64,000 nucleotides of DNA from Armillaria gallica (taxonomy: Eukaryota > Basidiomycota > Agaricomycetes > Agaricales > Physalacriaceae), in contig JBANDB010000008.1 in NCBI GenBank assembly GCA_037576215.1, positions 3,844,001-3,908,000 of the forward strand, given 5' to 3'. This document shows, piece by piece, positions 22,251 through 33,718 of the stretch. The translations under genes were made by a program, and so were the position numbers. A model generated the notes under the pieces. The model was not told the DNA's origin and did no database searches. It saw only the letters and a list, made by a program, of their open reading frames with translations. The number at the start of each line of letters is the position of its first letter. Position 1 is the stretch's first letter.

Positions 22251-23801
22251 ATGTTCTCCGCTCAAATAATTGCATTCACCTTATTCGCGATACTTCCTTT
22301 ATCATTCGCGCGACCCACCCCACCCGGAGGAAACGGCGACCACGATCATTGGCACGGAGGCAACCAGAACGACAATCATGGTGAAAGCCATCACGGCTGG
22401 CAGCATGGCGGTAGCGGAAACCACAATGGTGAAAGCCACGGCGGCTCCCCCTCCTCTGGTAACTGTAAATCTCCGGCCACTCGTGTGGAATGGTAAGTTC
22501 TCAATCCCCTTGTCGACCTTCAACTGCTGAATTCTAGCACTAGGACAACTTTGACTCAAGATCAGAAAAACGCCTATTTTGAAGCTGAGTTGTGCCTTCT
22601 GGCAGCACCCGCCCAACTCCAAGCCAGGATAGACGGCGTCGTCTCTCGCTATGACGATCTTGTAAATATTGCTTCTTCGCATTCGATCTGCGCGCTAACG
22701 TAGGACAGGTGGGCTCTCACGTCAAACAGGGGAACATCATGGGAGGGGTGGACCTGTGGCATGTTACTGGACAGTATGTCGATCTATTCACCGAACCAGT
22801 ACTCTACATCTGACTTTATCTATAGGTTCTTAGCGGTAAATACCTTTGCATATCATAGTATGTACAGATTTCTGACTATGAGATAGGCACACCGCTACTA
22901 CGTCCACACTCACGAATACCTGCTCCGTAACGAATGCGGTTATACCGGTCCGGTATGTTAATGTCCAAAATAGTGATCCTCCGGTTTTCATGAGCCCTCT
23001 TTGCGCAGATTCCCTACTGGAACGAACAACCCGACGCCGGGTCATTCGCAACATCCGAAACCGTACTCGATTTTGGCGGTGAAGGAATCGAAGAGAATAA
23101 TTATGCCGTTGTAGACGGTCCCTTTGCCGACCTCACCCGCTACCTTGGACCTGGCACGACCAATACCGCGCACCTGTTGACTCGTGAAGGCGACCCTAAG
23201 AATTCCTTGCTCGGTAACCAGACGTATGTAGATACGGTCATGGCCGAGACCTCTTTTGCGGCTTTCCAAAAGCTTCTGTTCAATACGTTGCATGCTGCAG
23301 GCCATGGCGGTGTTGGCGGAGATGTAAATTACACTTCAACTACCTGCAAGGATTTCGGTTGACACATGCTGTTTCTAGATGGTCAACCCCATTTCATCGC
23401 CTGACGACCCGATCTTCTTCATGCACCACGGATACTTGGACTATGTTAGTGTTCATCGCTCTGTGTAATGCTCTGCTGCTAACCGAGCCTCTTCAGGTCT
23501 GGTGGAAATGGCAGGGACGAAACGATACGAGAATTCATGATCTTGAGGGCGCTGGAAACGAAACACAGGCAGAGCCAGCCACTGGTTATGTGGTAAGCTA
23601 ATAGCTCTGCGACAGTTCATCCGATACTCAGTCCTTCACAGCCAACCTCGGAAGCCACCAACCTATACATGTACGATATACTACCTAACATCACGGTACG
23701 TAAGAGTAGGATCACTTCACGATCCCAATCACTGATAATTGTCTTAGGTCGGCGACGTTTTGGACACCCAAGGCGGATACTTATGTTACACCTACGCGTG
23801 A
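22251..23801 (+). CDS. Secreted short tyrosinase with His/Gly/Asn-rich N-terminus
   Basis: Type-3 copper monophenol/catechol oxidase. Exon 1 starts MFSAQIIAFTLFAILPLSFA, a signal peptide, followed by about 45 residues very rich in His, Gly, Asn and Ser. The common central domain follows: GSHVKQGN, LWHVTGQFLAAHRYYVHTHE and LRNECGYTGPIPYWNE for CuA, then LLFNTLHAAGHGGVGGDM and SPDDPIFFMHHGYLDYVWWK for CuB (H-x3-H plus the third His in MHHGYLD). It ends with TQGGYLCYTYA. About eight exons, one only 10 nt (22826-22835). ~370 residues; no C-terminal cap domain, so like bacterial-type/short fungal tyrosinases. Pigment or phenolic oxidation outside the cell is likely. Confidence 0.88.
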
Positions 23802-24100
23802 TGCAGCTTTAGTTTTCTTAGATGCAGTCGTTTATCTATCGGACTATTTATTTGTCTTTTCATGTTATGAGTGCATCGGGACATAGTTTGTCATTATACC
23901 TTTGCTTTACAGTCTCGGTTCTGTTACCTATTATACAAAGGACCTACGTAGGCTATTATTCCCATGTTACCCGAGTTACATTTAGACTCGAGATTGAAAA
24001 TTTATTTCAAACAAGTTTAAGGCAAAAGTTTTCTGGCCCAAACAGAGGAAGAATAATCACAAAACGAGACACTGGAAGTTAATATGGATTTGCGTACGGG

Positions 24101-25762
24101 TTAACTCAAACTGGCATCAGGAAGGCCTTCACTAGACTGGTCTTGACCAGACTCGGGAGACGGCGTAACAAATGTAGCCATCTTGTTCGCTAATAAGATG
24201 TAGTTGGCAGTAGCCTCAGCTCGAAGATTATCCTGGAACTCGATCCTCCTGTCGAGCGCACTGACTTGATCCGTCATTAAGAGTCTAACTTCCTCGCTCG
24301 TAGCAAGCGAGATGAAGAGCTCCCTGGACGATCGTTCGGTACGAAGCGGGTTTAGTTCGTTCTGTATGGCGACCAAACGCTGCACTGCAGTCTGAGATGC
24401 TAATGACAACACAAAAGCATTCTGCAATGCAACATATTCTTGGTAAACCTCTGCTATGGCCCTCGCATGCGCTTGGACAGCGATTTGTATGGTCTGGTTG
24501 GCATGAAGGATTTGGTTCTGCAGACGGCGGATCTGTCTCTGGAGACTTTTGACGCTTGGCGAAGACAATTTGCCGTCATAGTCCGTCGGGGGGGCTGGAC
24601 AGCCACGGAGATTGTACAGAGAGAGATACATGGGCTTGGAGATTGGGACGAACGGAGGAACACCGTTCGGTAAAGGGAGGTCGCTATTAATAAGCCGATC
24701 GGCGTTGTCGAAGTTATTCATGACAACGACATATGCATCCCCGTCCAGCTCCATCCTACTATGCACGATGGAGTGAGAACCAAACGTATTGCGAATGATT
24801 GCGTCCATCGCGCGTTGCATTCCTTGAATCCCGCCACAACCAGTAACGACAACATCATACCCAAATTGAGGTACAATGTAACGAGGTCGGAAGATGGGAA
24901 GGACATGCTGCTCTAGAACTAGAGGCGTAGACTCCAAGCGCTCGATGGATGCAGCGTCAATGAAGTCAAACGCTATGCGCCTAGACTGACCACAAGTAAT
25001 GGTAGTGTGGAACTGGAATGCCATAGCGTTGAGCGCGTCTGCTATCTTGTCTTCCATTCCTTCAGCATCTTCCATATCATCCACTCTGAAAGATCCACGA
25101 CGAGTCCGGTCATATCCTCTGGCGACTTTCCACTCTGCTTTGGCCTTGCCATGGGCTAAGATTGCACGCCTCATGCTGTTCATGACATCGGGCCTTGGTT
25201 CCAACGACGAGAATGACACGAAAACATAGTCAACGGCCCGGAGACGATCCCCAGGGACGACTACGATGTCGGAAGGTGAAGGTAGATACGTTTGTGATAT
25301 CGACGCGTGCTCGAACACTTCCTCGTACATCACCATAAAGTCACTCTGAGCGGAGAGCTGCGAAAAACGGTCTAGACCCCAAACTATGAGTTCGAATCCT
25401 GCAGAAGATGTCCAAGTGAGCTCAAAGTTTCCATGGGGCGTATTTGAGGAAAATAGGTGGTCAAAACTGGGCAGAGAAAACGGAGGTAGGAGCTGAGACA
25501 TTTGGTCTGACTGAATACTTTGAGAAGCAAATATTACGGTATCCAAACGGTGGAGGGGCGTCAAATAAAGTTGGTGATTATCGTGAAACTGTGGGAGGTC
25601 GACTAGGATGAAACTAGAGTAGTTGGTGGTCGTCGTTGGATCACAACTACAACCGGATAGTCGGACCGATATGCCTTTGAAAGATCCCAGTTCGGGCCGA
25701 GTTCCCGGCACCCCCTTGTTCATCTCTCCCCCAGTCTCCTGTCGGTCACTTCTGTACATCAA
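24101..25762 (-). CDS. Orphan protein with C-terminal coiled coil
   Basis: A single open frame of 553 codons. The true start may be the internal MSQLLPPFSLPSFDHLFSS at 25501, since the upstream part is less protein-like and would leave only 85 bp to SLD5. The protein seems cytosolic: no signal peptide or membrane helix. The middle has repeated beta-alpha units (DYVFVSFSSLEPRPDVM, RRIAFDFIDAASIERL, DAYVVVMNNFDNADRL) that resemble small ferredoxin/RRM-like folds. Residues about 400-530 are a predicted coiled coil (SLQRQIRRLQNQILHANQTI onward). I do not recognise a named family. Long and uninterrupted, so probably real. Confidence 0.65.
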   Translation of the reverse strand: MMYRSDRQETGGEMNKGVPGTRPELGSFKGISVRLSGCSCDPTTTTNYSSFILVDLPQFHDNHQLYLTPLHRLDTVIFASQSIQSDQMSQLLPPFSLPSFDHLFSSNTPHGNFELTWTSSAGFELIVWGLDRFSQLSAQSDFMVMYEEVFEHASISQTYLPSPSDIVVVPGDRLRAVDYVFVSFSSLEPRPDVMNSMRRAILAHGKAKAEWKVARGYDRTRRGSFRVDDMEDAEGMEDKIADALNAMAFQFHTTITCGQSRRIAFDFIDAASIERLESTPLVLEQHVLPIFRPRYIVPQFGYDVVVTGCGGIQGMQRAMDAIIRNTFGSHSIVHSRMELDGDAYVVVMNNFDNADRLINSDLPLPNGVPPFVPISKPMYLSLYNLRGCPAPPTDYDGKLSSPSVKSLQRQIRRLQNQILHANQTIQIAVQAHARAIAEVYQEYVALQNAFVLSLASQTAVQRLVAIQNELNPLRTERSSRELFISLATSEEVRLLMTDQVSALDRRIEFQDNLRAEATANYILLANKMATFVTPSPESGQDQSSEGLPDASLS

Positions 25763-25847
25763 TATTCATTGAATTGGCCTTTACCTACGATTCGAAAATA
25801 TCAGCCAAGGTGGAAAATATTATCCCGGAACGTAGCTGCCTCCCTTG

Positions 25848-26793
25848 ATGGACTGGGATGACGAGTACACTCTGCTAGCCACCTCATCGAAAGGTGAAGG
25901 TGACGCTCTCGACTTTCTCAATCTCGGTGCGCCAGCCCCGACAGAAGCTGAGACGCCACTCTCCGAGCTCATCCGGCACTGGATGAACGAACGACACGCG
26001 CCGACGATTCTTGCAGCGCAGGAACAGCTCCTTGGTTTGTTGCTCGACCACATACGGCGGCAGGTGCGCTCACTCGTTTTTAATAGCCTGTTTATCTGAC
26101 TTGCGTGCAGACAGACACAGTGCAAGCCCTTCGTGGCGACCCCTCTACCTCGGAAGAAGAGCATATCCGGATAATGCTCGTCCAGACAGAGGTGGAACGC
26201 GTCAAGTTTATCGTGCGCTCGTACATCCGAACACGGCTCTACAAGGTGCAGCCACTTTCGAAGGCAACTGGCCGAGACTGAACGCGAGGCAGATCGAGAA
26301 ATATGCCCGATTCATCACCGCCGACGCAGAGATACAGACGCGCCTGACGACGGCAGAAAAGGCGTATGCGAGCAGGTGAGTTTGACTTTGCTTGGGTTGT
26401 ATGTGGTACTATTCATGTCAGCCAAGCACAACATACGGATCGGCATCTCCACTACTCGGTGCTGCAGAGTCTGCCACCAGCTCAGGCTCACCTCGACGAC
26501 CAGCCGATTTTTGTCCCACCCATGGGTATGCCGTTTGTTTTATTTAACATTCAACTGTTCTCAAGCTCTTTCTGCAGTAACACAGCCCAACAAATCTCGT
26601 GCCGTGTTTGCCTATGCACTCAAAGAATGTCCGCCTGTCCGTTCACCAGAGTACGCCCTGTTGATCTCTTGCCTACTCTGTCTAATCATTTTGCAGCGGG
26701 ACGACCCTCATTTTGGAGAAAGATCAGCTCACGCTCATCCCATTCTATGTCGTGGAACATCTCGTAGAACGAGGAGATGTGGAACTCGTCTAG
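25848..26793 (+). CDS. SLD5: GINS complex subunit Sld5
   Basis: Subunit of the GINS tetramer in the CMG replicative helicase. Exon 1 starts MDWDDEYTLLATSSKGEGDA and has LSELIRHWMNERHAPTILAA, the Sld5 N-terminal signature. Next come VQTEVERVKFIVRSYIRTRL, then, after an intron at about 26246-26290, KIEKYARFITADAEIQTRL and HLHYSVLQSLP. The B-domain follows: PIFVPPM, KSRAVFAYALKECPPV, TLILEKDQLTLIPFYVVEHL and VERGDVELV at the C-terminus. About six exons; ~230 residues, as usual. Only one ATG fits the first exon. Stop TAG 26791-26793. Confidence 0.92.
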
Positions 26794-27709
26794 AAGATCT
26801 GTGTATAACATTTATGTTACCGTCTAGGCATCAATGGCTTGTCGTCTCCGTCCAGCATTAATTTGGGTCGGCTTCCGTTTGAGCACCTAATTCCAAGATG
26901 CAGGGCATGCTTATGGTATCCTCTGAAGATCTAACCCTCCATTTGTGCGTAGAACGACACGTGTACTGAAATCCCAGCCCTCCAACGAAGGCGACTTTGA
27001 TTCGAGCTTTATTCTTTTGCACCTCGTCCATTGTGCTAACGTCAGTCCATGCTACGATGCACGATTGACAGAGCGAACATTCGGCAAGTGCGAAATTATA
27101 TCTTTCATTCTTTTTGCACCTCCAAGCCAAGACGCGTCGGCTCCTCGATAACAGATTTTGCGTATGCCTGACAATTTCCTGTGGCTAGCGTCAGGTGCGA
27201 AGGCGACATCCTTGACTATTGCGACGCGCCCCTTCGAGAATCTGAGGCTTTCTGCGCACTACAGACAGTGTCCTTAGAATACTCAGGAGCAATTTTATTG
27301 GTATCTTTGTATTTCTTTTTGAATAGCACCTCGTGTTCCTTCCCTTCTTTGTCCAGAGCAGGATTCAGGACCAAGGTGGTTTCTCCGCCTTAGTATTTCT
27401 CCTGAGCGTCCCAGTCGACTGCTATCCACAGAAACTTTTACGTTCCGGTACTTTCTGTAGACGAGTAGACGAATATCTTTCTGCTGGTTAAAATAATCGA
27501 TAGATTGAGCAGACGTGAAAATCGAAAGTAAAGTCAGCGGAGAGTAAGGAAAACTGCGATCGGAATCAATGTGCCGCCGGCGCTAGCCACCCCTTCCCAA
27601 AAAAGAATACAACTCCCACGGACACCTGTGGGAAAAATCAAAATAAATTTCTCAACTCCCATCCTCATACATACTAAAACGCGTCCGGCTCCCCTCTTGG
27701 TTATCCACG
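26794..27709. other. Intergenic spacer before NOP58
   Basis: No coding sequence supported. The last ~150 bp before NOP58 are A-rich (AAAAATCAAAATAAATTTC near 27635), as is common in ribosome-biogenesis gene promoters. Confidence 0.5.
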
Positions 27710-29730
27710 ATGCTGGTGCTCTTCGAGACCGCGATGGGCTACTGCCTCTTCAAAATGTCCAAGTCTGCGTCACCAGACGACCAGAACATCTGGAAAGAGT
27801 TCGAGACTCCCGAAAAGGCCAACAAGCTGTGAGTATCCGGCTTTTCTGTCTGTGGATGTGCCGTACTTACTGGTGGTCATAGGCTGAAGCTGAAGGCTAT
27901 TCACCGATTCACGACCACCGCGACGGCGGTAGAAGACATGACGGCTCTGCAAGACGGAAAAGTCGGGCCTGGGCTTAAAAAGTTCTTGAGCGACGAAGTG
28001 GCGGGGAAAGGCAAGGGGAAGGAGTCGCTGCTGGTAGCTGAGACGCATTTGGGTACGTTGCTCTGTTCGTATGCTTTTTCTCTGTGTGTGCTTACTTGCC
28101 TTGCAGCGACCGCTATAAAAGACCTGCTGAGCATAAAAACCGCCGCCGGTTCATCAAATATGGATCTGTTCCGAGGCATTCGGGGACAACTCGCGTCGTT
28201 GTTGGACGGGTTGGACCCGAAGGATCTGTCGACTATGAGTCTTGGTCTCAGTCACTCACTTTCTCGGTATGTGGCTGTTTGCTAGGTATTCGTAGCATGT
28301 ATTGACTTTTTATTCAAAACTTTTTAGTTTTAAAATAAAATTCTCGCCTGACAAGGTGGACACCATGATTGTGCAAGCAATCGCCCTTCTCGATGACCTT
28401 GACAAGGAAATCAACATATATGCTATGCGTGTCAAGGTACGTCCTTGACTTTCCTGTAAACTTGATATACTGACCTTGAGCAGGAATGGTATGGATGGCA
28501 TTTCCCCGAACTTGCCAAAATCATCGTCGACAACATTGCCTATGCAAAAGTGATCAAGCTTATGGGTATGTATTTAGTTGCAGGGTTTTCTTCCGATGCT
28601 AAGAGTCACATCCCAGGCTTCCGTACTAACGCATCGTCAACATCCTTCGCCACAATACTACCCGAAGACCTCGAGCAAGCCGTCAAAGCCGCCGCCGAAA
28701 TTTCAATGGGAACCGAAATATCTGACTCTGACATTGCCCACATCCACTCCCTCTGCGACCAAGTCATCTCTATCTCCGCCTATCGAACACAGCTCTCAGA
28801 GTACCTCCGGAACCGCATGAATGCCATCGCGCCCAACCTCACCGTCCTTGTCGGCGAGCTTGTTGGAGCTCGACTCATCTCTCACGCCGGGAGCCTCATG
28901 AGTCTCGCTAAGCACCCAGCGAGCACTGTCCAGATCCTCGGGGCCGAAAAGGCCCTCTTCCGCGCGCTGAAAACTAAGCACGATACCCCCAAGTACGGCC
29001 TGATATACCACGCGTCTCTCATCGGTCAGGCGCCCCCGAAATTAAAGGGCAAAATGGCGCGTATGGTCGCCACTAAAGCTGCACTTTCAATACGCTTGGA
29101 CGCCCTGGCAGATTCTGACGGGAAATCTGAGCCCGACGCGCCGTCAATAGGACTCGCGCACCGGGCCAAGCTCGAATCGCGGTTGCGTGCGATGGAGTAC
29201 GAGGAAGGGGGTACTGGGGTGCGGCGGTTTGCTGGAAACGGGAAGCAGCAGCAACGGTTTGATATGTCAGGGCAGACGAAGACGTATAACACGAAGGCTG
29301 ATGATGTGGAGTTTGTGTCGACGCAGCGGGAAGACCCAATGGAAATTGCTGTTAAGGCCGTGTTGGATGTGAAAGAAGAGAAGAAGAAGGCAAAGGAAGA
29401 GAGGCGGGCAAAACGGAAGGCGGAGAAAGAGCAGGAACAAGGTGGGGATGCCGATGGGGATGTGACGATGACTGGTGCTGAGGAGGAAGAGAAGAAGGAC
29501 AAGAAGGACAAGAAGAGGAAACGGAGGGAAAGTGAGATTGTCAATGGGCACGAGGAGAAGGTTTGCTTTTTCTACTCCTTTTTTTTCTGTTTGCTCACTT
29601 TTGTATGAATCAGGAGGAGACTGAAGAGGAAAGAAAGGCACGGAAAAAGGCACGCAAGGCGGAAAAGGCAGCGGCGAAACAGACAAATGGCGACTCATCA
29701 CCCAAGAAGAAGAAGAAGAAATCCGACTAG
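27710..29730 (+). CDS. NOP58: Nop58, box C/D snoRNP core protein
   Basis: Nucleolar scaffold for 2'-O-methylation guide RNPs. Starts [20 protein letters not shown]. The NOP5NT domain has [20 protein letters not shown]. The coiled coil spans [20 protein letters not shown] onward, and the Nop domain includes [40 protein letters not shown] and [20 protein letters not shown] (RNA/L7Ae interface). The C-terminus is the typical KKE/D-rich tail, ending [10 protein letters not shown]. About seven exons; near 570 residues. The last intron (about 29562-29612) splits the Lys-rich tail. Highly conserved and intact. Confidence 0.95.
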
Positions 29731-29947
29731 AGCGTCTTTTTGTTTTTGTGTCAGCGTATCTATGAGAGTAGTTGTATATATTTTTAATGACATTGGAAAA
29801 GGCCAAGGAAGACCATTGCGGCACGGCCCGGACCAGCCGCGATGACCCCTTTTGAGCCACCCTGTTACCTCAGCAATTATTGTTCGGGATAATTGAAATA
29901 GCAGTGCAGCAAGCTTGGCCTTCTCCCTCGCTCTTTCCTCAACGTCG

Positions 29948-31414
29948 ATGTCAGCGACGACGACGAGCGCCTTTGCGCTGCCGCATGGCCTCCACGATGT
30001 CACCATTGGAACGTCGCTCTCCCGCCTCCTCCGCCAACGCAAGGGTACCGCCGCGCCTGCCAAGCGATCGAATATGCCCGATCGTGACTTTTACTCGCTG
30101 CGATGTTCGTCGTCGCCGTTTGCTCTATCTCCTCGACTGACTCCATGCAGACAATTTCAAGCCCTCGTCAGTCGATACCACAAAGTCCGGTACCCTGGAG
30201 GTCCGTAAGAACCAGGGCGATAGTGCGACGGTCACTGTGGAGCACCCGAGCACCCAGGTCAGACTGCCACGCTGCACATTTTGGGCCTTCACTGATACCC
30301 TACGTAGCCGGGAGAGCTCCATCGATTTAACGGCAACGAAAATGGAGCCAAGGACTATGCCTGTGTGCTAATATTTGACGAGCAAACCGGGGTACGCCAT
30401 TCACCGCTGTCGTCGGTGTGGCACTGACCCTCTTCTTACGCAGAGGTTCTCTCTGGAAAAGCTTGACTCTGTCTTGACTGTCGACTACGCCGAGAAACGA
30501 GCAGCGGCCCCTGCAGAAAGTGCGTGTCTTTGTCTTGCCGTCATTCATTTACTCTGACACACGATGCAGCACGGCCGCCTGCACCTTCACGGCCACCGCC
30601 AGCTTCTTATCCCCAGGCCTCTTCGTCTCGTCCAGCAGCGAAGCCTAAGCCTACCAAGGACAATCGCCGGGAGCTCAGTGATGCAGACTTTGAAGAGCTA
30701 GTCGAAGATATCCCTCTCAGACGAAGACGCGACGAAGAGGAAGGGGAAGTAAGTATTGCTCCTCCAAGACCTCCCTCGCCTCCCAAGAAAGTCAAGTCAA
30801 CTGTTCCTCGGCCGACCAAGTCCGCTCCCAAACCCAAAGCCGACCCTCCACCGAAACAGACCAAAGCCGCACCCCCGAAACCCGCCAAACCAACTCCCAA
30901 ACGGGCGATTCCCGACGTTGAAGACTTTGACCTCAGACCCACTAAGCGCTCCAAGCCGACGCCGGCTCCGGCTCCCCCGCCAGTTCCCGAACCGCGAGCC
31001 CGTCTGGAACTCCCAGGGAGCTCGCTCTCGTATTCTCAGCCTCTTCCTGCGCCGCCCTCGCTCGCACCTCCTGCCTCTGCTCCACCACCTCAGGATGTCG
31101 CGTCAGATTCAGAAGAAGACTGGGACGAGGTGCCTGCTCAGATCCCCCCACCCGCCGATGACGGCGGAGAAGAGATTGACATGGACATGTTCAGCATGAT
31201 GCTTGAAAAGCAACTCGACCAGTCGCTGTCAGCACCGGTGGGACAGGAGCCTGAGGAGGAGGAGGAAGAAGAGGAAGAAGAGGAAGCCGATTTTCTGTTC
31301 GACGAGCTGACAGTTGGTGACGCTCCTATATCGTTGAACCAGTATGCCGGTGGAGATTTTGCCAGTCACGATGACGACGATTACTCTTCCAGCGACGATA
31401 GCGACGAGGATTAG
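29948..31414 (+). CDS. EAF-family RNA polymerase II elongation factor
   Basis: Starts MSATTTSAFALPHGLHDVTI (alternative ATG at 29915). The N-terminal EAF domain is assembled from short exons: DRDFYSLR, NFKPSSVDTTKSGTLEVRK, ATVTVEHPSTQ, PGELHRFNGNENGAKDYACV and LIFDEQTG, then RFSLEKLDSVLTVDYAEKR, matching the ELL-associated-factor pattern (F+P.SID, KDYxCVLIFD, FTLERL). A long Pro/Lys-rich disordered region follows, then acidic blocks and a serine/aspartate end (DDDDYSSSDDSDED), as in animal EAF1/2 transactivation tails. ~430 residues. It presumably partners an ELL-like protein in transcription elongation. Confidence 0.82.
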
Positions 31415-31646
31415 ATATCAGATTCTAGTATTATACCTTTTCTTTTCATACGCATGATACCGGAGACATTAATACCATCACTTACTTTAAATAAATCACA
31501 CATTCTCCCATAAGGCACGAAGGGTAATTAGTCCAGCCTCCCACCCATAAGTACAAGAAAAACGAAATATCAAAGGGTATCCGACGTGTATATAAGACCT
31601 CGATCACCCCAATCTACAGGAAAGTGTCCATTGACAACTCGGTCAA

Positions 31647-33037
31647 TTATGAAAACCCTAGAACTGTAAGTTTTCCATCTGCAGAGGGACCATTCGCGCT
31701 GGCTCCAATAGGGGCGGTTGATGCAGCACCACTAGCATTTGCTGCAGAGACTGCTGCTGTCGCCGCAGCTACCGTGGCTGTGGCTGTCTCAGCCGATGCA
31801 CTCGCGATGATAGACGACGCCTGATCCGGCGAGATCGTGCTTGTTGTCACTGACACTGTCCCATTCGACGCAGATGACGCTACAGACGACCGAACAAGCT
31901 GCCCAATCGTCTGCGACGACGAGTCTATAAACGCCATCGTCGGTCCAGCCACGAGCTGTGTCGTTGCGCGGTCACGGACATTGTTCAGAAGGGGCTGGGA
32001 ATCTGACGTGATGAACAGGGCGACGGGTCCGTCAATACCTTGTGGGACGATACATGCCGACAGTGGGAGGGAGATGGAAAAAGGTGCTCCGCCAACCAAC
32101 ATTTGGCAGAATAGATTCTGTTCGAAGAGGCGTTAGTCTGTGGGGAGCGGACTTGCTGGGAGTAGACTTACGTCGCTGGAACCGTTCAACGCGGAGGATT
32201 GGAAGGTCAGAAGAGTACCAGCACCGACAGAACCGGTATTGGTGATAGTGAGTGTGGGGTTGGCTGCACGCAATTGTCAGAACAAGAACAAAAAAGTATC
32301 AATCTCAAACGCACCTGTGACACCCAAGTCACATCCATCACCCAAGAATGGCGACGCAACAGCCAGCACCTCCTGCGGCGTGAATCCGATATCGAAAGCT
32401 TGAGGGATGGCACTCCCCGTACCAGAAAGGAGATTCAACACAGTCTGATGGCGAGCTTCGACGGTAAGAATTGAACCGGCCGCTTGCAGGAGGACGGGAT
32501 CCGACAGGAGTGGAGCTGCTCCCAGATACGCTGCAACTCCCAGGTTCTCCACCACTCGCGCTGTGGCTGCCATAGTAGCGACATCGGTAAGCGCCGAGTC
32601 AAAATTGAAGGTACATGATGTGACGGGTTGCTGTCCGGCTGCCTTTAATGCAGACTTTGCGATCCAACATTAGCGGGTGCGGAAACAATACAGAACCCAC
32701 GTACCTGGAGGGTAGCAGAATGGGTGGCCTCGTCGGATTGAATGACAGTAAACAACTCCGTTGGGACTGATGGGGACAAAAATCCAGCCGCCGTAAAATC
32801 AGACGCTTGGAATTTGGCCAAGGCAGACTGGTAGAACGATGACTCGAATTGCTCCAGAACATCGGCAAATTCTAAACAACAAAACAAGAGTCAGCCTTGT
32901 TCCTCACACAACACAAACGAACAAGACGAACTGAGCACCAATATATCTGTATCCGAGCGTTTTCCGTAGAATCGGGCGGGTGCAGCAAAGGCTGCAAGAG
33001 GCGCTGCCAGGGCAAGGATAGACGTCGAATAACGCAT
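31647..33037 (-). CDS. Secreted ferritin-like domain protein (Rds1-type)
   Basis: Starts MRYSTSILALAAPLAAFAAP, a clear signal peptide, then FYGKRSDTDILV joining FADVLEQFESSFYQSALAKF, the start of a ferritin-like four-helix bundle (Ferritin_2/Rds1 type). Helices continue with LFTVIQSDEATHSATLQ, TALKAAGQQPVTSCTFNFDS, ARVVENLGVAAYLGAAPLL and SILTVEARHQTVLNLLSG, giving the E...ExxxH and EARH residues expected at a di-metal site. The C-terminus is an Ala/Thr/Ser low-complexity stretch ending DGKLTVLGFS. Family members are stress- or sexual-development-induced (fission yeast rds1). About five exons and ~400 residues. Confidence 0.83.
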
Positions 33038-33249
33038 TGATAGAAAGTATCGTCTGAGCGAGTAACAAAGCCTGCTTGATAAAGAACGTGAAAGAGTAGG
33101 GGGCGCAGCCCAATAACGAAATAGCGACTACCACAGCAGATGTTTAGCTGCGCGTAGTAAAGCAAAGGAAGCAGGAAGCACACTCACCAAGAAAAAGGAA
33201 GGGAGGGAGGGAGAAAGGTGAAAGGGGCTTTGATCGCAACCCAGTGCGG

Positions 33250-33257
33250 CTTTTATA
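33250..33257 (-). promoter_or_regulatory. TATA box of the ferritin-like gene
   Basis: TATAAAAG on the minus strand about 215 bp upstream of the ATG at 33037. The long leader could contain an intron (a GTGAGTGTG-like donor lies at about 33185). Confidence 0.4.
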
Positions 33258-33718
33258 CCTGCCCCGCGGGAAAGTTCCGATCTGCTGGGTCTCAGCCGCA
33301 ATATGATTGGTTTCGGTGTCATCGGTCACAACTAGTGTGTCGTGATAGGACAATCATCACCATGGAGACTCTACCACTGGTCAAAGCTGACTTTTCCAAG
33401 AGATTCCCCCAGGGCCCAACCAACGCTTTGCTACGAAAATGTTCTCTCACCCTGAGAATCAGTATACAATATCGGATGATCGTAAATAGGAGGCCAACAA
33501 ATTGCCAGTCAACTGAATAAGAAAAAAAATTCAATCCGGTCCTTTGGAACTCAGCTCCTTCAATCAGATCGCGCCATCCATCCAGCGTGCAATCTCGGGA
33601 CGGTGTGGTCGGACATTGTGATCGCGGCCAATATTGATTGGCCAAGCGTTGTTGGTAGTAGTAGTGAACGTGTTCGTTGTATAAGTACATGCATGGTATC
33701 TGACACCGGCCATCACAA

